This document shows positions 7,961-16,111 of a DNA stretch of 64,000 nucleotides, one piece after another. The DNA is from CAHJWH01 sp965198905 (GTDB taxonomy: Bacteria > Pseudomonadota > Alphaproteobacteria > Caulobacterales > Caulobacteraceae). Position numbers and translations under genes: made by a program. The stretch lies in NCBI GenBank assembly GCA_965198905.1, contig OZ240678.1:2666001-2730000 (forward strand), given 5' to 3'. Each line of letters begins with the position of its first letter. Within the stretch, counting starts at the first letter, position 1. The notes under the pieces were generated by a model that saw only the letters and a list, made by a program, of their open reading frames with translations, ran no database searches and was not told the origin of the DNA.

Positions 7961-9232
7961 ATGACTGACGCCCCCCCCTTCGGCCTGTGGGAGCGGACGC
8001 TCGCCTATCGTTATCTGCGCGCCAAGCGACGTGACGGGGGGGTGGCGCTCGTCTCCATCATCTCCTTCGTCGGAATCCTCCTGGCGGTCGCGACGCTGAT
8101 CATCGTGATGAGCGTGATGAACGGCTTTCGGACCGAGCTGGTCGGTCGGATGCTGGGCTTCAACGGCGACGCCTTCGTCACCGGCCCGGCGATCAATGGC
8201 CCGGGGCGCGCGGCCCTGCTCGCCCGCCTGCGCGCCGTCCCGGGCGTCACCCAGGCCCTGCCGGTGATCGAGGCCCAGGCCCTGGTGCAGGGGCCCGAGC
8301 AGGTGTCCGGCGCTATCGTGCGCGGGATCACCGCCCAGGACCTGAAGGACACCAAGATCGTCTCCGACAACATCAAGGAGGGTTCGCTGGCCGGCTTCGG
8401 GGAGGGCGATGACGGCGGCGACCTGGTGCTGGCCGGCTCTCGGCTGGCGGAGCTGCTGGGCGTGAAGCCCGGCGACAGCCTGACCCTGACCTCGCCTAAC
8501 GGGCCCAGCACCGCCTTCGGCTCCGCGCCGAACAGCAAGGCCTATACGGTCGACGGCCTGTTCACCGTGGGCATGAGCGAATACGACCAGAGCTTCCTCT
8601 ACATGCCCCTGGCTCAGGCGCAGCTGTTCTTCGGCCGCGGCGACAGCGTGGACAAGATCGAGGTCAACATCGACAACCCCGACCGCATCGACCGCCTGCG
8701 CCCGGCGATCGAGAAGGCCGTGGGCCCCAACGGGATCGTCACCGACTGGCGCGACCAGAACAAGAGCTACTTCAACGCGCTGGAGGTCGAGCGGGCGGTG
8801 ATGAGGCTGATCCTGATGCTGATCGTGGCCATTGCGGTCATGAACATCATCTCGGGCCTGGTCATGCTGGTGAAGAACAAGGGGCGCGACATCGCCATCC
8901 TGCGCACCATGGGGGCCAGCCAGGGTTCGATCCTGCGGGTCTTCTTCCTGTGTGGTGCGCTGATCGGGGCTTCGGCGACGGCGGTGGGCCTGATCGTGGG
9001 ATCGCTGTTCTGCATCTTCATCGACCCCATCCAGTCGGCGCTGGAGGCGATCACGCACCGCTCGCTGTTCAGCGCCGACACCTACTTCCTGTCCAGGATT
9101 CCCGCGCGCATCGATTGGGGCGAGGTGGCGCTGGTGATTTTCTGGTCGCTGCTGATGAGCTTCATCGCCACCCTGCCGCCGGCCTGGCGCGCCTCGCGTC
9201 TCGATCCGGTGGAGGCGCTGCGGTATGAGTGA
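7961..9232 (+). CDS. lolC: lipoprotein-releasing ABC transporter permease LolC/LolE
   Basis: A 423-residue permease of the LolCDE complex, which extracts outer-membrane lipoproteins from the inner membrane and hands them to LolA. It has the N-terminal signature LAYRYLRAKRRDGGVALVSIIS, a first membrane helix near residues 29-52, a large periplasmic MacB-type domain, then three helices in the C-terminal FtsX domain (NIISGLVMLVKNKGRDIAILRTMGAS is the coupling helix region). The end PAWRASRLDPVEALRYE is the classic LolC/E terminus. Only one permease gene is present beside lolD, as usual in alphaproteobacteria where a single protein forms a homodimer, so the C/E distinction is not meaningful. Confidence 0.95.
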   Translation: MTDAPPFGLWERTLAYRYLRAKRRDGGVALVSIISFVGILLAVATLIIVMSVMNGFRTELVGRMLGFNGDAFVTGPAINGPGRAALLARLRAVPGVTQALPVIEAQALVQGPEQVSGAIVRGITAQDLKDTKIVSDNIKEGSLAGFGEGDDGGDLVLAGSRLAELLGVKPGDSLTLTSPNGPSTAFGSAPNSKAYTVDGLFTVGMSEYDQSFLYMPLAQAQLFFGRGDSVDKIEVNIDNPDRIDRLRPAIEKAVGPNGIVTDWRDQNKSYFNALEVERAVMRLILMLIVAIAVMNIISGLVMLVKNKGRDIAILRTMGASQGSILRVFFLCGALIGASATAVGLIVGSLFCIFIDPIQSALEAITHRSLFSADTYFLSRIPARIDWGEVALVIFWSLLMSFIATLPPAWRASRLDPVEALRYE

Positions 9233-9241
9233 AGCTGTTCT

Positions 9242-9383
9242 TCTCCTCCCCTGCGCAGCGGGGGAGGAGGCGCGGCGTGGAACGCGCCGTGACGGAGAGG
9301 GCTCCCAGATCGCGACGCCGGACTGGAGCCGCCTCCACCACCCGGCGGCTGGTCCCCCTCCCCCGCTTCGCAGGGGAGGGGAG
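9242..9383. repeat. Family A palindromic intergenic repeat, copy 3
   Basis: The arms CTCCTCCCCTGCGCAGCGGG and CCCTCCCCCGCTTCGCAGGG lie between lolC and lolD. The last part, GGGGAGGGGAGGG, touches the TTG start of lolD and acts as its Shine-Dalgarno sequence. Confidence 0.75.
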
Positions 9384-9385
9384 GG

Positions 9386-10075
9386 TTGACCCCCCCGGTC
9401 CTGTCGCTTCGGGGCGTCACGCGCACCTACACCACCGGCGCCGGGCGCGACTTGACGGTGCTGAAGGGCGTGGACCTGGACGTGTATCCCGGCGAGATCG
9501 TGGGCCTGATCGGGCCTTCGGGCTCCGGCAAGTCGAGCCTGCTGCACGCCGCGGGGCTGCTGGAGCATCCCACCGCCGGCCAGGTTGCGGTGACGGGGGT
9601 GGATTGCACCACGCTCGGCGATCGCGCGCGGTCGCGGCTACGGTTGAGCGCCGTGGGCTTCGTCTATCAGTTCCACCACCTGCTGGCCGAGTTCAGCGCG
9701 TTGGACAACATCGCCCTGCCGCAGATGATCGCGGGCGCCCGCCGCTCCGCCGCCCGGGAGCGCGCGCGCGAACTGCTGACCCAGCTCGGCCTCGGTGACA
9801 GGCTGGAGCACCAGCCGGCCCAGCTTTCCGGCGGCGAACAGCAGCGGGTGGCTATCGCTCGGGCGCTCGCCAACCAGCCGCGCCTGTTGCTCGCAGACGA
9901 GCCCACAGGCAATCTGGACCCCACCACGTCGGGCGCGGTGTTCCAGAGCCTGTTCGACCTGGCGCGGCTGCGGGGCGTCGCCTGCCTGATCGCCACCCAC
10001 AACCTGCCCCTGGCCGATTTCATGGACCGGGTTTTCGCGCTCGAGGACGGCCGGCTGGTGGAGCAGCGCAGATGA
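9386..10075 (+). CDS. lolD: lipoprotein-releasing ABC transporter ATP-binding protein
   Basis: A 229-residue ABC ATPase that powers LolC-mediated lipoprotein release. Walker A is GPSGSGKSS near residues 39-47, the Q-loop VYQFHHLLAEFSALDNIALP near 94-113 matches the LolD/MacB group, the ABC signature is LSGGEQQRVAIARAL near 146-160, and Walker B LLLADEPTGNLD near 166-177; the switch His is in IATHN. The start is a TTG directly behind the purine-rich arm of a family A repeat, and no later start would keep the first beta strand (LSLRGVTRTY). The stop overlaps the next gene as ATGA. Confidence 0.95.
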   Translation: MTPPVLSLRGVTRTYTTGAGRDLTVLKGVDLDVYPGEIVGLIGPSGSGKSSLLHAAGLLEHPTAGQVAVTGVDCTTLGDRARSRLRLSAVGFVYQFHHLLAEFSALDNIALPQMIAGARRSAARERARELLTQLGLGDRLEHQPAQLSGGEQQRVAIARALANQPRLLLADEPTGNLDPTTSGAVFQSLFDLARLRGVACLIATHNLPLADFMDRVFALEDGRLVEQRR

Positions 10076-11271
10076 CCGGCTTCATGTTCGCCACGGGCGT
10101 TGAGAACAGCGCGCCGGTCGTCGCCGGCGGCAAGCGGCTCGACGAGTACGAGCTCTGCGGCCACTACGCCCGCTGGCGGGACGACTTCGACTGCGTGCAG
10201 GAGATCGGCCTGCGCCACCTCCGCTACGGCCCGCAGCTCTTCTCCAGCTTCTTAGGCGAGGGCCGCTACGACTGGAGCTTCGCCGACGAGACCTTCGGCG
10301 AGCTGCACCGGCGGGGGATCACGCCCATCGCCGATCTCTGCCACTTCGGCGTGCCGGACTGGATCGGCGACTTCCAGAACCCGGATTTCCCGCGCCTGTT
10401 CGAGGGCTATGCGCGGGCGTTCGCGCAGCGCTATCCCTGGGTGCAGCTCTTCACCCCGGTGAACGAGATGTACATCTGCGCCAAGTTCTCGGCTCTGACC
10501 GGCTGGTGGAACGAGCGGCTGACCGGCGACCGCCCCTTCGTCACCGCGCTGAAGCACATGGTGCGCGCCAACGTGCTGGCCATGCGCGCGATCCTGGAGG
10601 TGCGCCCCGACGCCATCTTCGTGCAGAGCGAGTCGTCAGAGCACTACCACGCGGTGCTGCCCGCGGCCCTGGAGCGCCAGGACTTCCACAACCGCCACCG
10701 CTTCCTGTCGCTAGACCTGAACTACGGCCACCAGGTGGATGCGGGCATGTACCAGTACCTGCTCGACAACGGCATGACCCGCGAAGAGTACGACTTCTTC
10801 CAGGCCAACACGACCAAGTCCCGCTGCATCGTCGGCAACGACTACTACCCCGTCTCCGAACAGTGGGTGCTGCCGGACGGGAGCCTGGAGAGCGCGCCGG
10901 ACGTGCTGGGCTACAGCGAGATCACCCGCCAATATTTCGACCGCTACCAGATCCCCGTGATGCACACCGAGACCAACTTCGCCGAGGCCGGCGACGGCTG
11001 CGCGGTGAAGTGGCTGCGCAAGGAGTTCGCCAACGTGCTGCGCGTACGCGAGGCGGGCGTGCCCATCGTCGGCTTCACCTGGTACGCGATCACCGACCAG
11101 GTCGACTGGGACAACATGCTGCGCGAAGTCCGCGGCGTGGTGAACCCGCTGGGCCTGTTCGACCTGGACCGCAAGATCAGGCCAGTGGGGCGGGCGTACA
11201 AGGAGCTGGTGGCGGGGTGGCGCGAGTTGACGCCGGTCCGGACAGGGGTGCTGAGGCTGGCAATGGAATGA
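10072..11271 (+). CDS. family 1 glycosyl hydrolase-like protein
   Basis: A 399-residue protein with the TIM-barrel pattern of glycoside hydrolase family 1. HLRYGPQLF and FADETFGELHRRGITPIADLCHFGVPDWI follow the order of GH1 strands 2 and 3. TPVNEMY (Glu132) matches the TxNEP acid/base motif, HTETNF (Glu300) the TENG nucleophile, and FTWYAITDQVDWDN matches the late GH1 active-site Trp region. Both catalytic Glu residues are present, so hydrolase activity is possible, but GH1 members of this short type are poorly known and the sugar substrate cannot be told. There is no signal peptide. It overlaps lolD by ATGA, which suggests coupled translation with a lipoprotein transporter gene. Confidence 0.8.
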   Translation: MTGFMFATGVENSAPVVAGGKRLDEYELCGHYARWRDDFDCVQEIGLRHLRYGPQLFSSFLGEGRYDWSFADETFGELHRRGITPIADLCHFGVPDWIGDFQNPDFPRLFEGYARAFAQRYPWVQLFTPVNEMYICAKFSALTGWWNERLTGDRPFVTALKHMVRANVLAMRAILEVRPDAIFVQSESSEHYHAVLPAALERQDFHNRHRFLSLDLNYGHQVDAGMYQYLLDNGMTREEYDFFQANTTKSRCIVGNDYYPVSEQWVLPDGSLESAPDVLGYSEITRQYFDRYQIPVMHTETNFAEAGDGCAVKWLRKEFANVLRVREAGVPIVGFTWYAITDQVDWDNMLREVRGVVNPLGLFDLDRKIRPVGRAYKELVAGWRELTPVRTGVLRLAME

Positions 11272-11354
11272 AGCGGTACCAGCAGGCTCGGCGATGGTTA
11301 AAAGGTCTTGTGGTCACAGGAAGCGGCAAGTTGGGCCGTACGCTGTCGCTCTTT

Positions 11355-11380
11355 GCCCCCGCCAAACGGGCGGGGGCTCT
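11355..11380 (+). terminator. Possible terminator after the GH1-like gene
   Basis: GCCCCCGCC and GGCGGGGGC form a 9-bp stem with a 5-base loop. The trailing sequence has only a few T, so this may be a weak or Rho-assisted terminator. Confidence 0.45.
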
Positions 11381-11421
11381 CGCATTATGGGAAGCAGCTC
11401 ACGCGGGTATATTTCAGTGAG

Positions 11422-11757
11422 CTAATCCGAATTGCGAGCGAGCATCTTAACAACCACGTTCGAGAGGCTGTTCATGCTGTCCTTGAGTGACTCGATCTCT
11501 CTGAGAATGTGCTCGTAATCCCTGTTGGGGGTGCCTGGTTCGGCGGCAGTCGCGATGTGACCATCGTGGGTCGCAACTGCACGTTCAAGTGCCTGGTTGA
11601 TGAATGCGTTGATCTTCATTCCGCTACGCTTGGCCGCGTCGCGAGTGACCTCAACAGTTTCGGGGCTGAGATTCTTGATCGTCCATTGCCGGCCGACTTC
11701 CTGGCTCCGGGCTTTGGACGGCACTCGCTCTATTTCGGACTGGGAGTGTTCGGGCAT
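11422..11757 (-). CDS. ribbon-helix-helix protein with C-terminal coiled coil
   Basis: A 111-residue protein. The core WTIKNLSPETVEVTRDAAKRS then INAFINQALERAV is a good ribbon-helix-helix pattern (one beta strand and two helices, as in Arc/CopG-type DNA binders). The C-terminal YEHILREIESLKDSMNSLSNVVVKML looks like a short coiled coil. Start 11757 is preferred over the upstream ATG at 11787 because GAGG lies 5 bases before it and the earlier ATG has no such signal. It diverges from the metallopeptidase-like gene at 11981 across a 223-base gap, so it could regulate that gene. Base use is visibly less GC-rich than in the neighbouring core genes. Its targets are unknown. Confidence 0.6.
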   Translation of the reverse strand: MPEHSQSEIERVPSKARSQEVGRQWTIKNLSPETVEVTRDAAKRSGMKINAFINQALERAVATHDGHIATAAEPGTPNRDYEHILREIESLKDSMNSLSNVVVKMLARNSD

Positions 11758-11980
11758 GGCAACCTCGGGGCTCACGGGTTTCGGCATCGCGGCAACCGCT
11801 CGGTATCCGCTGGGGTTCCGGCGCGGGGTGCTACCACGAAGCAGGAAGCATGCGCTCCCCTTTCAGTCAGGTAAATATGCGAAGCGCACTTGGATTGGTA
11901 CCCCTTGAAGGATACCAATAGCTCACCATCTCTACCCGACTAACCAGCTGCAAGCGTCCGTAGCGAAAAAGGGGCCAAGC

Positions 11981-12892
11981 ATGGAAGGCACCGGAGACAA
12001 CACGCCGCGGCTTCAATCGGAGCTCGTGCGGGCCGTCGAGGAAGTCCGGCGCACCCTTGGAGCGCTGGCAGAGCGCGAGCGGCTACCGTGGCCGTTGATG
12101 CGACTGATCAGCATTATAGACCATACGTCCATCGGCCTGGAACTGGGGGAGGGCAAGGCCTCTTTCATTTATGATCCTGAGGTTGGAACGCTGCGCTTTA
12201 GGAGCTCAGGCCTCGCTATGGTGCTCTTGGATAGCGTCCCGCTCTCGCATGAGATCACAAGCCTTGACCAAGATGAGGCGGCTCGCGTGCCGCAGATTGC
12301 TTTAAATCTCTTCGTTGTCCACGAGCTCATTCATGTCGCACAGGAGTTTCCGCATCACGACAGCGTGGCAGTTATCAAAGATGGTCTGCCGAAGATTGGC
12401 CTCCCGATCCTTGACGTTGCCGCTGATATCGCCGCCGCGTGGGTCTGCGCGAACGTGGAGGCATGTAAATCCGGGGATGTGAGTGATGAGAGTGTGCTGC
12501 GCGCATTCGCCAACATTCTGGTGATCGCATATGCTGTCGGTGCCTTTGTCTTTAACATCCGCGAACGAGCGCCCAAGGTGCAGCGGGCATTGGGGTTGAT
12601 TCTGGCTGCAGCTCTTGTCCAAGCCGATCTGCAGGGACTGCTGATTCGCGAGCGCATTAATGCGTCCTGGAAGCCCATGACTCCGTTGTTAGTTCTTGAT
12701 GCGGAAGCTTCTCGCTCTTTTAATGCCCTGGTCCTCGGAGAACTTTCGGGCATGCTCATCAACAACTATACGCGAGTGGAGAATGGCGATGTTCAAGCTT
12801 TGTGGGACGCTGCGGGTAAACCTCCCGTGGAGCTTGCCCTCGAAAGGATGTTCGCCGTCCTGATCGCACGAGGCGTAATCAAAGTCACGTGA
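11981..12892 (+). CDS. putative HEXXH metallopeptidase-like protein
   Basis: A 303-residue protein that I cannot place in a named family. The helix ALNLFVVHELIHVAQEF contains HELIH at residues 114-118, the zinc-peptidase HEXXH pattern, with hydrophobic flanks as in real active-site helices. LPILDVAADIAAAW follows about 30 residues later; Asp145 or Asp149 could be the third zinc ligand, as in peptidases with a distal D/E-A-D motif. The remainder is mostly helical, with a hydrophobic stretch near residues 175-192. There is no signal peptide. The base composition is lower in GC than the surroundings, suggesting acquired DNA. A 40-residue basic peptide gene follows after 47 bases and is probably in the same transcript. 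Proteolytic activity is inferred from one motif only. Confidence 0.6.
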   Translation: MEGTGDNTPRLQSELVRAVEEVRRTLGALAERERLPWPLMRLISIIDHTSIGLELGEGKASFIYDPEVGTLRFRSSGLAMVLLDSVPLSHEITSLDQDEAARVPQIALNLFVVHELIHVAQEFPHHDSVAVIKDGLPKIGLPILDVAADIAAAWVCANVEACKSGDVSDESVLRAFANILVIAYAVGAFVFNIRERAPKVQRALGLILAAALVQADLQGLLIRERINASWKPMTPLLVLDAEASRSFNALVLGELSGMLINNYTRVENGDVQALWDAAGKPPVELALERMFAVLIARGVIKVT

Positions 12893-12939
12893 TTAAGTCT
12901 ATATCGTATCGAAAATACCTAATCCAAGAGGAAGCGAAG

Positions 12940-13062
12940 ATGACCACATCAAAGAAGGATGCCAAGCTGGCGTCCAAAATCCTTCGTAGCCCTAAATCCA
13001 CACCGGCCCAGAAGTCGGTAGCGGGTTCTGACCTGTCCCAGCGCAAAGGCGGCAAGAAGTAG
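12940..13062 (+). CDS. small basic Ser/Lys-rich protein
   Basis: A 40-residue reading frame with an excellent ribosome binding site (AGAGGAAG, 6 bases before ATG). The product is rich in Lys and Ser, with the core LASKILRSPKSTPAQKSVAG, then SDLSQ and a GGKK end. It has no Cys, no hydrophobic stretch and no predicted export signal. I recall similar small proteins of the pattern AS-K-LR...S..KS-AGS-LSQ scattered across proteobacteria without known function; this is memory of a pattern, not a search result. It lies 47 bases after the metallopeptidase-like gene, with no terminator between them, so it may be a partner or substrate of that protein. Confidence 0.6.
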   Translation: MTTSKKDAKLASKILRSPKSTPAQKSVAGSDLSQRKGGKK

Positions 13063-13439
13063 GCGTCGCACTCGCGTGAGCCGGCGTCCCTATCCGGCTT
13101 CGGATCAAGCGCAGCGCGAAGTTTGTAATAATTTTTAGAGCGATAACATTCCTTATTGCGATTTCACCATCGGCGCGACTAGCCTTACTGCTCTACCCGC
13201 CAGGAAGCGGCCTCGGCCAATGACTGCCTTTATCGTAGGCCGTACCGCCGCCCGTCCGCTTACGCGTAGCACTCGTTATGAGAACAAGGCAGCTACTTGT
13301 CGTGTTGCGAAATGCGCGATCGTGGCTAGGGATCCGGGCAGGTCTGGCGGGTGGGCCGGGCCGGCGGTTTGCAACACCCTGAAGTGAGAGCCACCCCGGC
13401 TCAGGTATGGCCTGCACACACTCTCCGCGTTGCGGCCGC
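13063..13439. other. Gap between accessory patch and aspS
   Basis: This 377-base stretch holds a weak hairpin AGCCGG/CCGGCT at 13079-13099 that may end the small-protein transcript, and GAGCC/GGCTC near 13387-13401 beside the aspS end. It contains no convincing gene. The A/T-rich centre (about 13120-13160) contrasts with the GC-rich flank and may mark the border of the accessory patch. Confidence 0.4.
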
Positions 13440-15221
13440 TCAGGCCTTGATGGGTGCCGCGACGCGGATGTGCAGCTCCTTGAGTTGCTGGTCGCTGACG
13501 GGGGAGGGCGCCTGCATCATTAGGTCCTGGGCCTGCTGGTTCAGGGGGAAGGCGATGACTTCGCGGATGCTGGAGGCGCCGGCCAGCAGCATGACGATGC
13601 GGTCGACGCCCGGCGCGATGCCGCCGTGGGGGGGGGCGCCGTAGCGGAAGGCGTTCAGCATGCCGCCGAAGCGGGCCTCGACCTCGTCCGCGCCGTAGCC
13701 CGCGACCTCGAAGGCCTTGAGCATGATCTCCGGCTTGTGGTTCCGGATCGCGCCGGACGACAGCTCCACTCCGTTGCAGACGATGTCGTACTGGTAGGCC
13801 AGGATGTCGAGCGGGTCCTGTGTCTCCAGCGCCGACATCTCGCCCTGGGGCATGGAGAAGGGGTTGTGGGAGAAGTCGATCTTCTTGTCGTCCTCGTTCC
13901 ACTCGTACATGGGGAAGTCGACGATCCAGCAGAACTTGAATTGGTCCTCGTCCACCAGGCCGAGGTCGGTCCCGACCTTGGTGCGCGCCAGGCCTGCGAA
14001 CCTGTAGAAGGCGTCAGGCTCGCCCGCCGCGAAGAAGACCGCGTCGCCGGCCTTGAGGCCGAGCTGAGCCCGCAGCGCCTCGGTGCGCTCGGGGCCGAGG
14101 TTCTTGGCGACAGGGCCGGCGCCGGCGTCCTCGCCTTCCCGCCAGAAGATGTAGGCCAGGCCCGGCTGGTCCTCGCCCTTGGCCCAGTCGTTCATGCGGT
14201 CGCAGAAGGCTCTGCTCCCGCCGCCCGGCGCGGGAATGGCCCAGATCTGCGCCTTGGGGTTCTCCAGGATGCGGGCGAAGACGCCGAAGCCGCCGCCGCG
14301 GAAGTGCTCGGACACCTCGGCCATCTCGATGGGGTTGCGCAGGTCCGGCTTGTCGGAGCCGTATCTGCGCACCGCCTCGCGGAAGGGGATGTGCGGGAAG
14401 GGGCCGACGGTGGCGCGCTTGCCGGCGCCGAACTCCTCGAACACGCCGCGCATCACGGGCTCTATGGCGGCGAAGACGTCGTCCTGGGTGACGAAGCTCA
14501 TCTCCATGTCGAGCTGGTAGAACTCGCCCGGCGACCGGTCGGCCCGCGCCGCCTCGTCCCGGAAGCAGGGCGCGATCTGGAAGTAACGGTCGAAGCCGGA
14601 GACCATCAGCAGCTGTTTGAACTGCTGGGGCGCCTGGGGCAGGGCGTAAAATTGGCCCGGATACAGCCGCGACGGCACCAGATAGTCGCGCGCGCCCTCG
14701 GGCGAGGAGGCGGTGAGGATCGGGGTCTGGAACTCGGTGAAGCCCTGGTCGACCATCCGCCTGCGAAGGCTCGCGATTACCTGACTACGCAGCACGATGT
14801 TGGCGTGCAGGCTGTCGCGGCGAAGATCGAGATAGCGGTACTTCAGCCGCAGCTCTTCCGGATAGTCCGGCTCGCCGAACACCGGCACCGGCAGCTCGGC
14901 GGCCTCGGACAGCACCTCGAAGGCCTGCACCCTGATCTCGATCTCGCCGGTGGGAAGGTTTGCGTTCGCGGTCTCCGGCGTCCGGGCGACAACCTGTCCG
15001 TCTATCCTGACCACGCTCTCCGCCCGTGTGCGTTCGGCCAGCGCGAAGCCGGGCGTGGTCGGCGAGAGCACGAGCTGGGTAACGCCGTAATGGTCGCGCA
15101 GGTCGATGAACATCAGCCCGCCGTGGTCGCGCTTGCGATGCACCCAGCCGGAAAGGCGGACGCTGCGGCCCACGTCGGAGGCGCGGAGCGCTCCGCAGGT
15201 GTCGGAACGATAGGCGTGCAT
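13440..15221 (-). CDS. aspS: aspartate--tRNA ligase
   Basis: A 593-residue class II synthetase with the N-terminal OB-fold anticodon-binding domain (SGWVHRKRDHGGLMFIDLRDHYG near residues 24-46), motif 2 (FRDEAARADRSPGEFYQLDMEMSFV near 220), the GAD insertion domain typical of bacterial AspRS near residues 280-420, and motif 3 (APPHGGIAPGVDRIVMLLAG) near 530-550. ATG 15221 is chosen because the conserved start MHAYRSDTCG lies there; the open frame upstream is not conserved text. Alphaproteobacterial AspRS is often non-discriminating and also charges tRNA-Asn for GatCAB; that cannot be decided here. It is divergent from hdaA. Confidence 0.96.
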   Translation of the reverse strand: MHAYRSDTCGALRASDVGRSVRLSGWVHRKRDHGGLMFIDLRDHYGVTQLVLSPTTPGFALAERTRAESVVRIDGQVVARTPETANANLPTGEIEIRVQAFEVLSEAAELPVPVFGEPDYPEELRLKYRYLDLRRDSLHANIVLRSQVIASLRRRMVDQGFTEFQTPILTASSPEGARDYLVPSRLYPGQFYALPQAPQQFKQLLMVSGFDRYFQIAPCFRDEAARADRSPGEFYQLDMEMSFVTQDDVFAAIEPVMRGVFEEFGAGKRATVGPFPHIPFREAVRRYGSDKPDLRNPIEMAEVSEHFRGGGFGVFARILENPKAQIWAIPAPGGGSRAFCDRMNDWAKGEDQPGLAYIFWREGEDAGAGPVAKNLGPERTEALRAQLGLKAGDAVFFAAGEPDAFYRFAGLARTKVGTDLGLVDEDQFKFCWIVDFPMYEWNEDDKKIDFSHNPFSMPQGEMSALETQDPLDILAYQYDIVCNGVELSSGAIRNHKPEIMLKAFEVAGYGADEVEARFGGMLNAFRYGAPPHGGIAPGVDRIVMLLAGASSIREVIAFPLNQQAQDLMMQAPSPVSDQQLKELHIRVAAPIKA

Positions 15222-15396
15222 GGCCGGGCTTTCAGCGGCCCCCGTACTGCAGCTGCGGCGCGATCGAGGGCTCAGGGAGACGAAGGCGCGGATGGGCCAT
15301 GGGCGCCGGGGGATGTCAAGCACAGCTCCCCGCGCCGGGTGACGGCCCAGGCCGCGTCTGCTATATTCAAGACATGCCCGTAATTGGAGCCAGCGC

Positions 15397-16059
15397 GTGA
15401 CGGCGCAGTTGCGCCTGAGCCTAGAGCGGGCGCCCGATCACGCCCGCGACGCTTTCGTCGTCTCCGGGTCGAACGTGCTGGCGGCGAGCACCTTGGACGG
15501 CTGGCCGGACTGGCGGGGAGGGGCGTTGGCGCTCATCGGACCGCCCGGCTCGGGCAAGAGCCACCTCGCCGCCATGTGGGCGCACAGGGTCAGCGCGTCG
15601 GTCTTGCGGAATGACCTCCTTGATGAGGGCGCGCACGGCGGCCCGATCCTGGTGGAGGATGCAGACGGTCGCTTGCCCGACGAGACCTTGTTCCACCTCC
15701 TGAACCTCGCCGCCCAGCCTGGAGGAGGGCTGTTGCTCACCTCGCGTCTGGCGCCGGCGTTCTGGCCGGCTAAGCTCGCCGACCTGCGCTCCCGCTTGAA
15801 CGCCCTCCCGGTGGTCGGCATCGAGGAGCCCGACGATAGGGTGTTGGGGGCCATGCTCGACCAGGCCTTCCGCGAGCGCAACATCCGCCCAGGCGAAGAC
15901 CTCCTGGCCTACCTCGTGCGTCGCATAGAGCGTTCCGCCCAGAGCGCCCGGGCAGTTGCGCAGCGTCTGGACGAGGCGGCCGACGCCTCCGGCCGGGGCG
16001 TTTCGCGAAGCCTCGCTCGCGTGGTGCTGGGCGAGGAGCCGGTCGAGGTCACGGGCTGA
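15397..16059 (+). CDS. hdaA: DnaA regulatory inactivator HdaA
   Basis: A 220-residue protein similar to the AAA+ domain of DnaA but without the DNA-binding domain. The N-terminal QLRLSL is a sliding-clamp (DnaN)-binding motif. Walker A is GPPGSGKS near residues 48-55, Walker B-like ILVEDADG near 85-92, and the sensor II region SAQSARAVAQRLDEAA near 186-201. HdaA with the clamp stimulates ATP hydrolysis by DnaA and so blocks re-initiation. The start codon is GTG. In Caulobacterales hdaA lies just before ppk as here, and the 52-base gap suggests co-transcription. Confidence 0.9.
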   Translation: MTAQLRLSLERAPDHARDAFVVSGSNVLAASTLDGWPDWRGGALALIGPPGSGKSHLAAMWAHRVSASVLRNDLLDEGAHGGPILVEDADGRLPDETLFHLLNLAAQPGGGLLLTSRLAPAFWPAKLADLRSRLNALPVVGIEEPDDRVLGAMLDQAFRERNIRPGEDLLAYLVRRIERSAQSARAVAQRLDEAADASGRGVSRSLARVVLGEEPVEVTG

Positions 16060-16111
16060 TGCGGTACGCCGTTCATGAAAGGACCGCCATCGGCGGCTTA
16101 TATGTCTGCTT

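Noticed and set aside
6479..9568. A 1029-codon open frame antisense to proS and lolC
   Set aside because: It runs through two well-identified genes and two repeats, and its protein is low-complexity antisense text.
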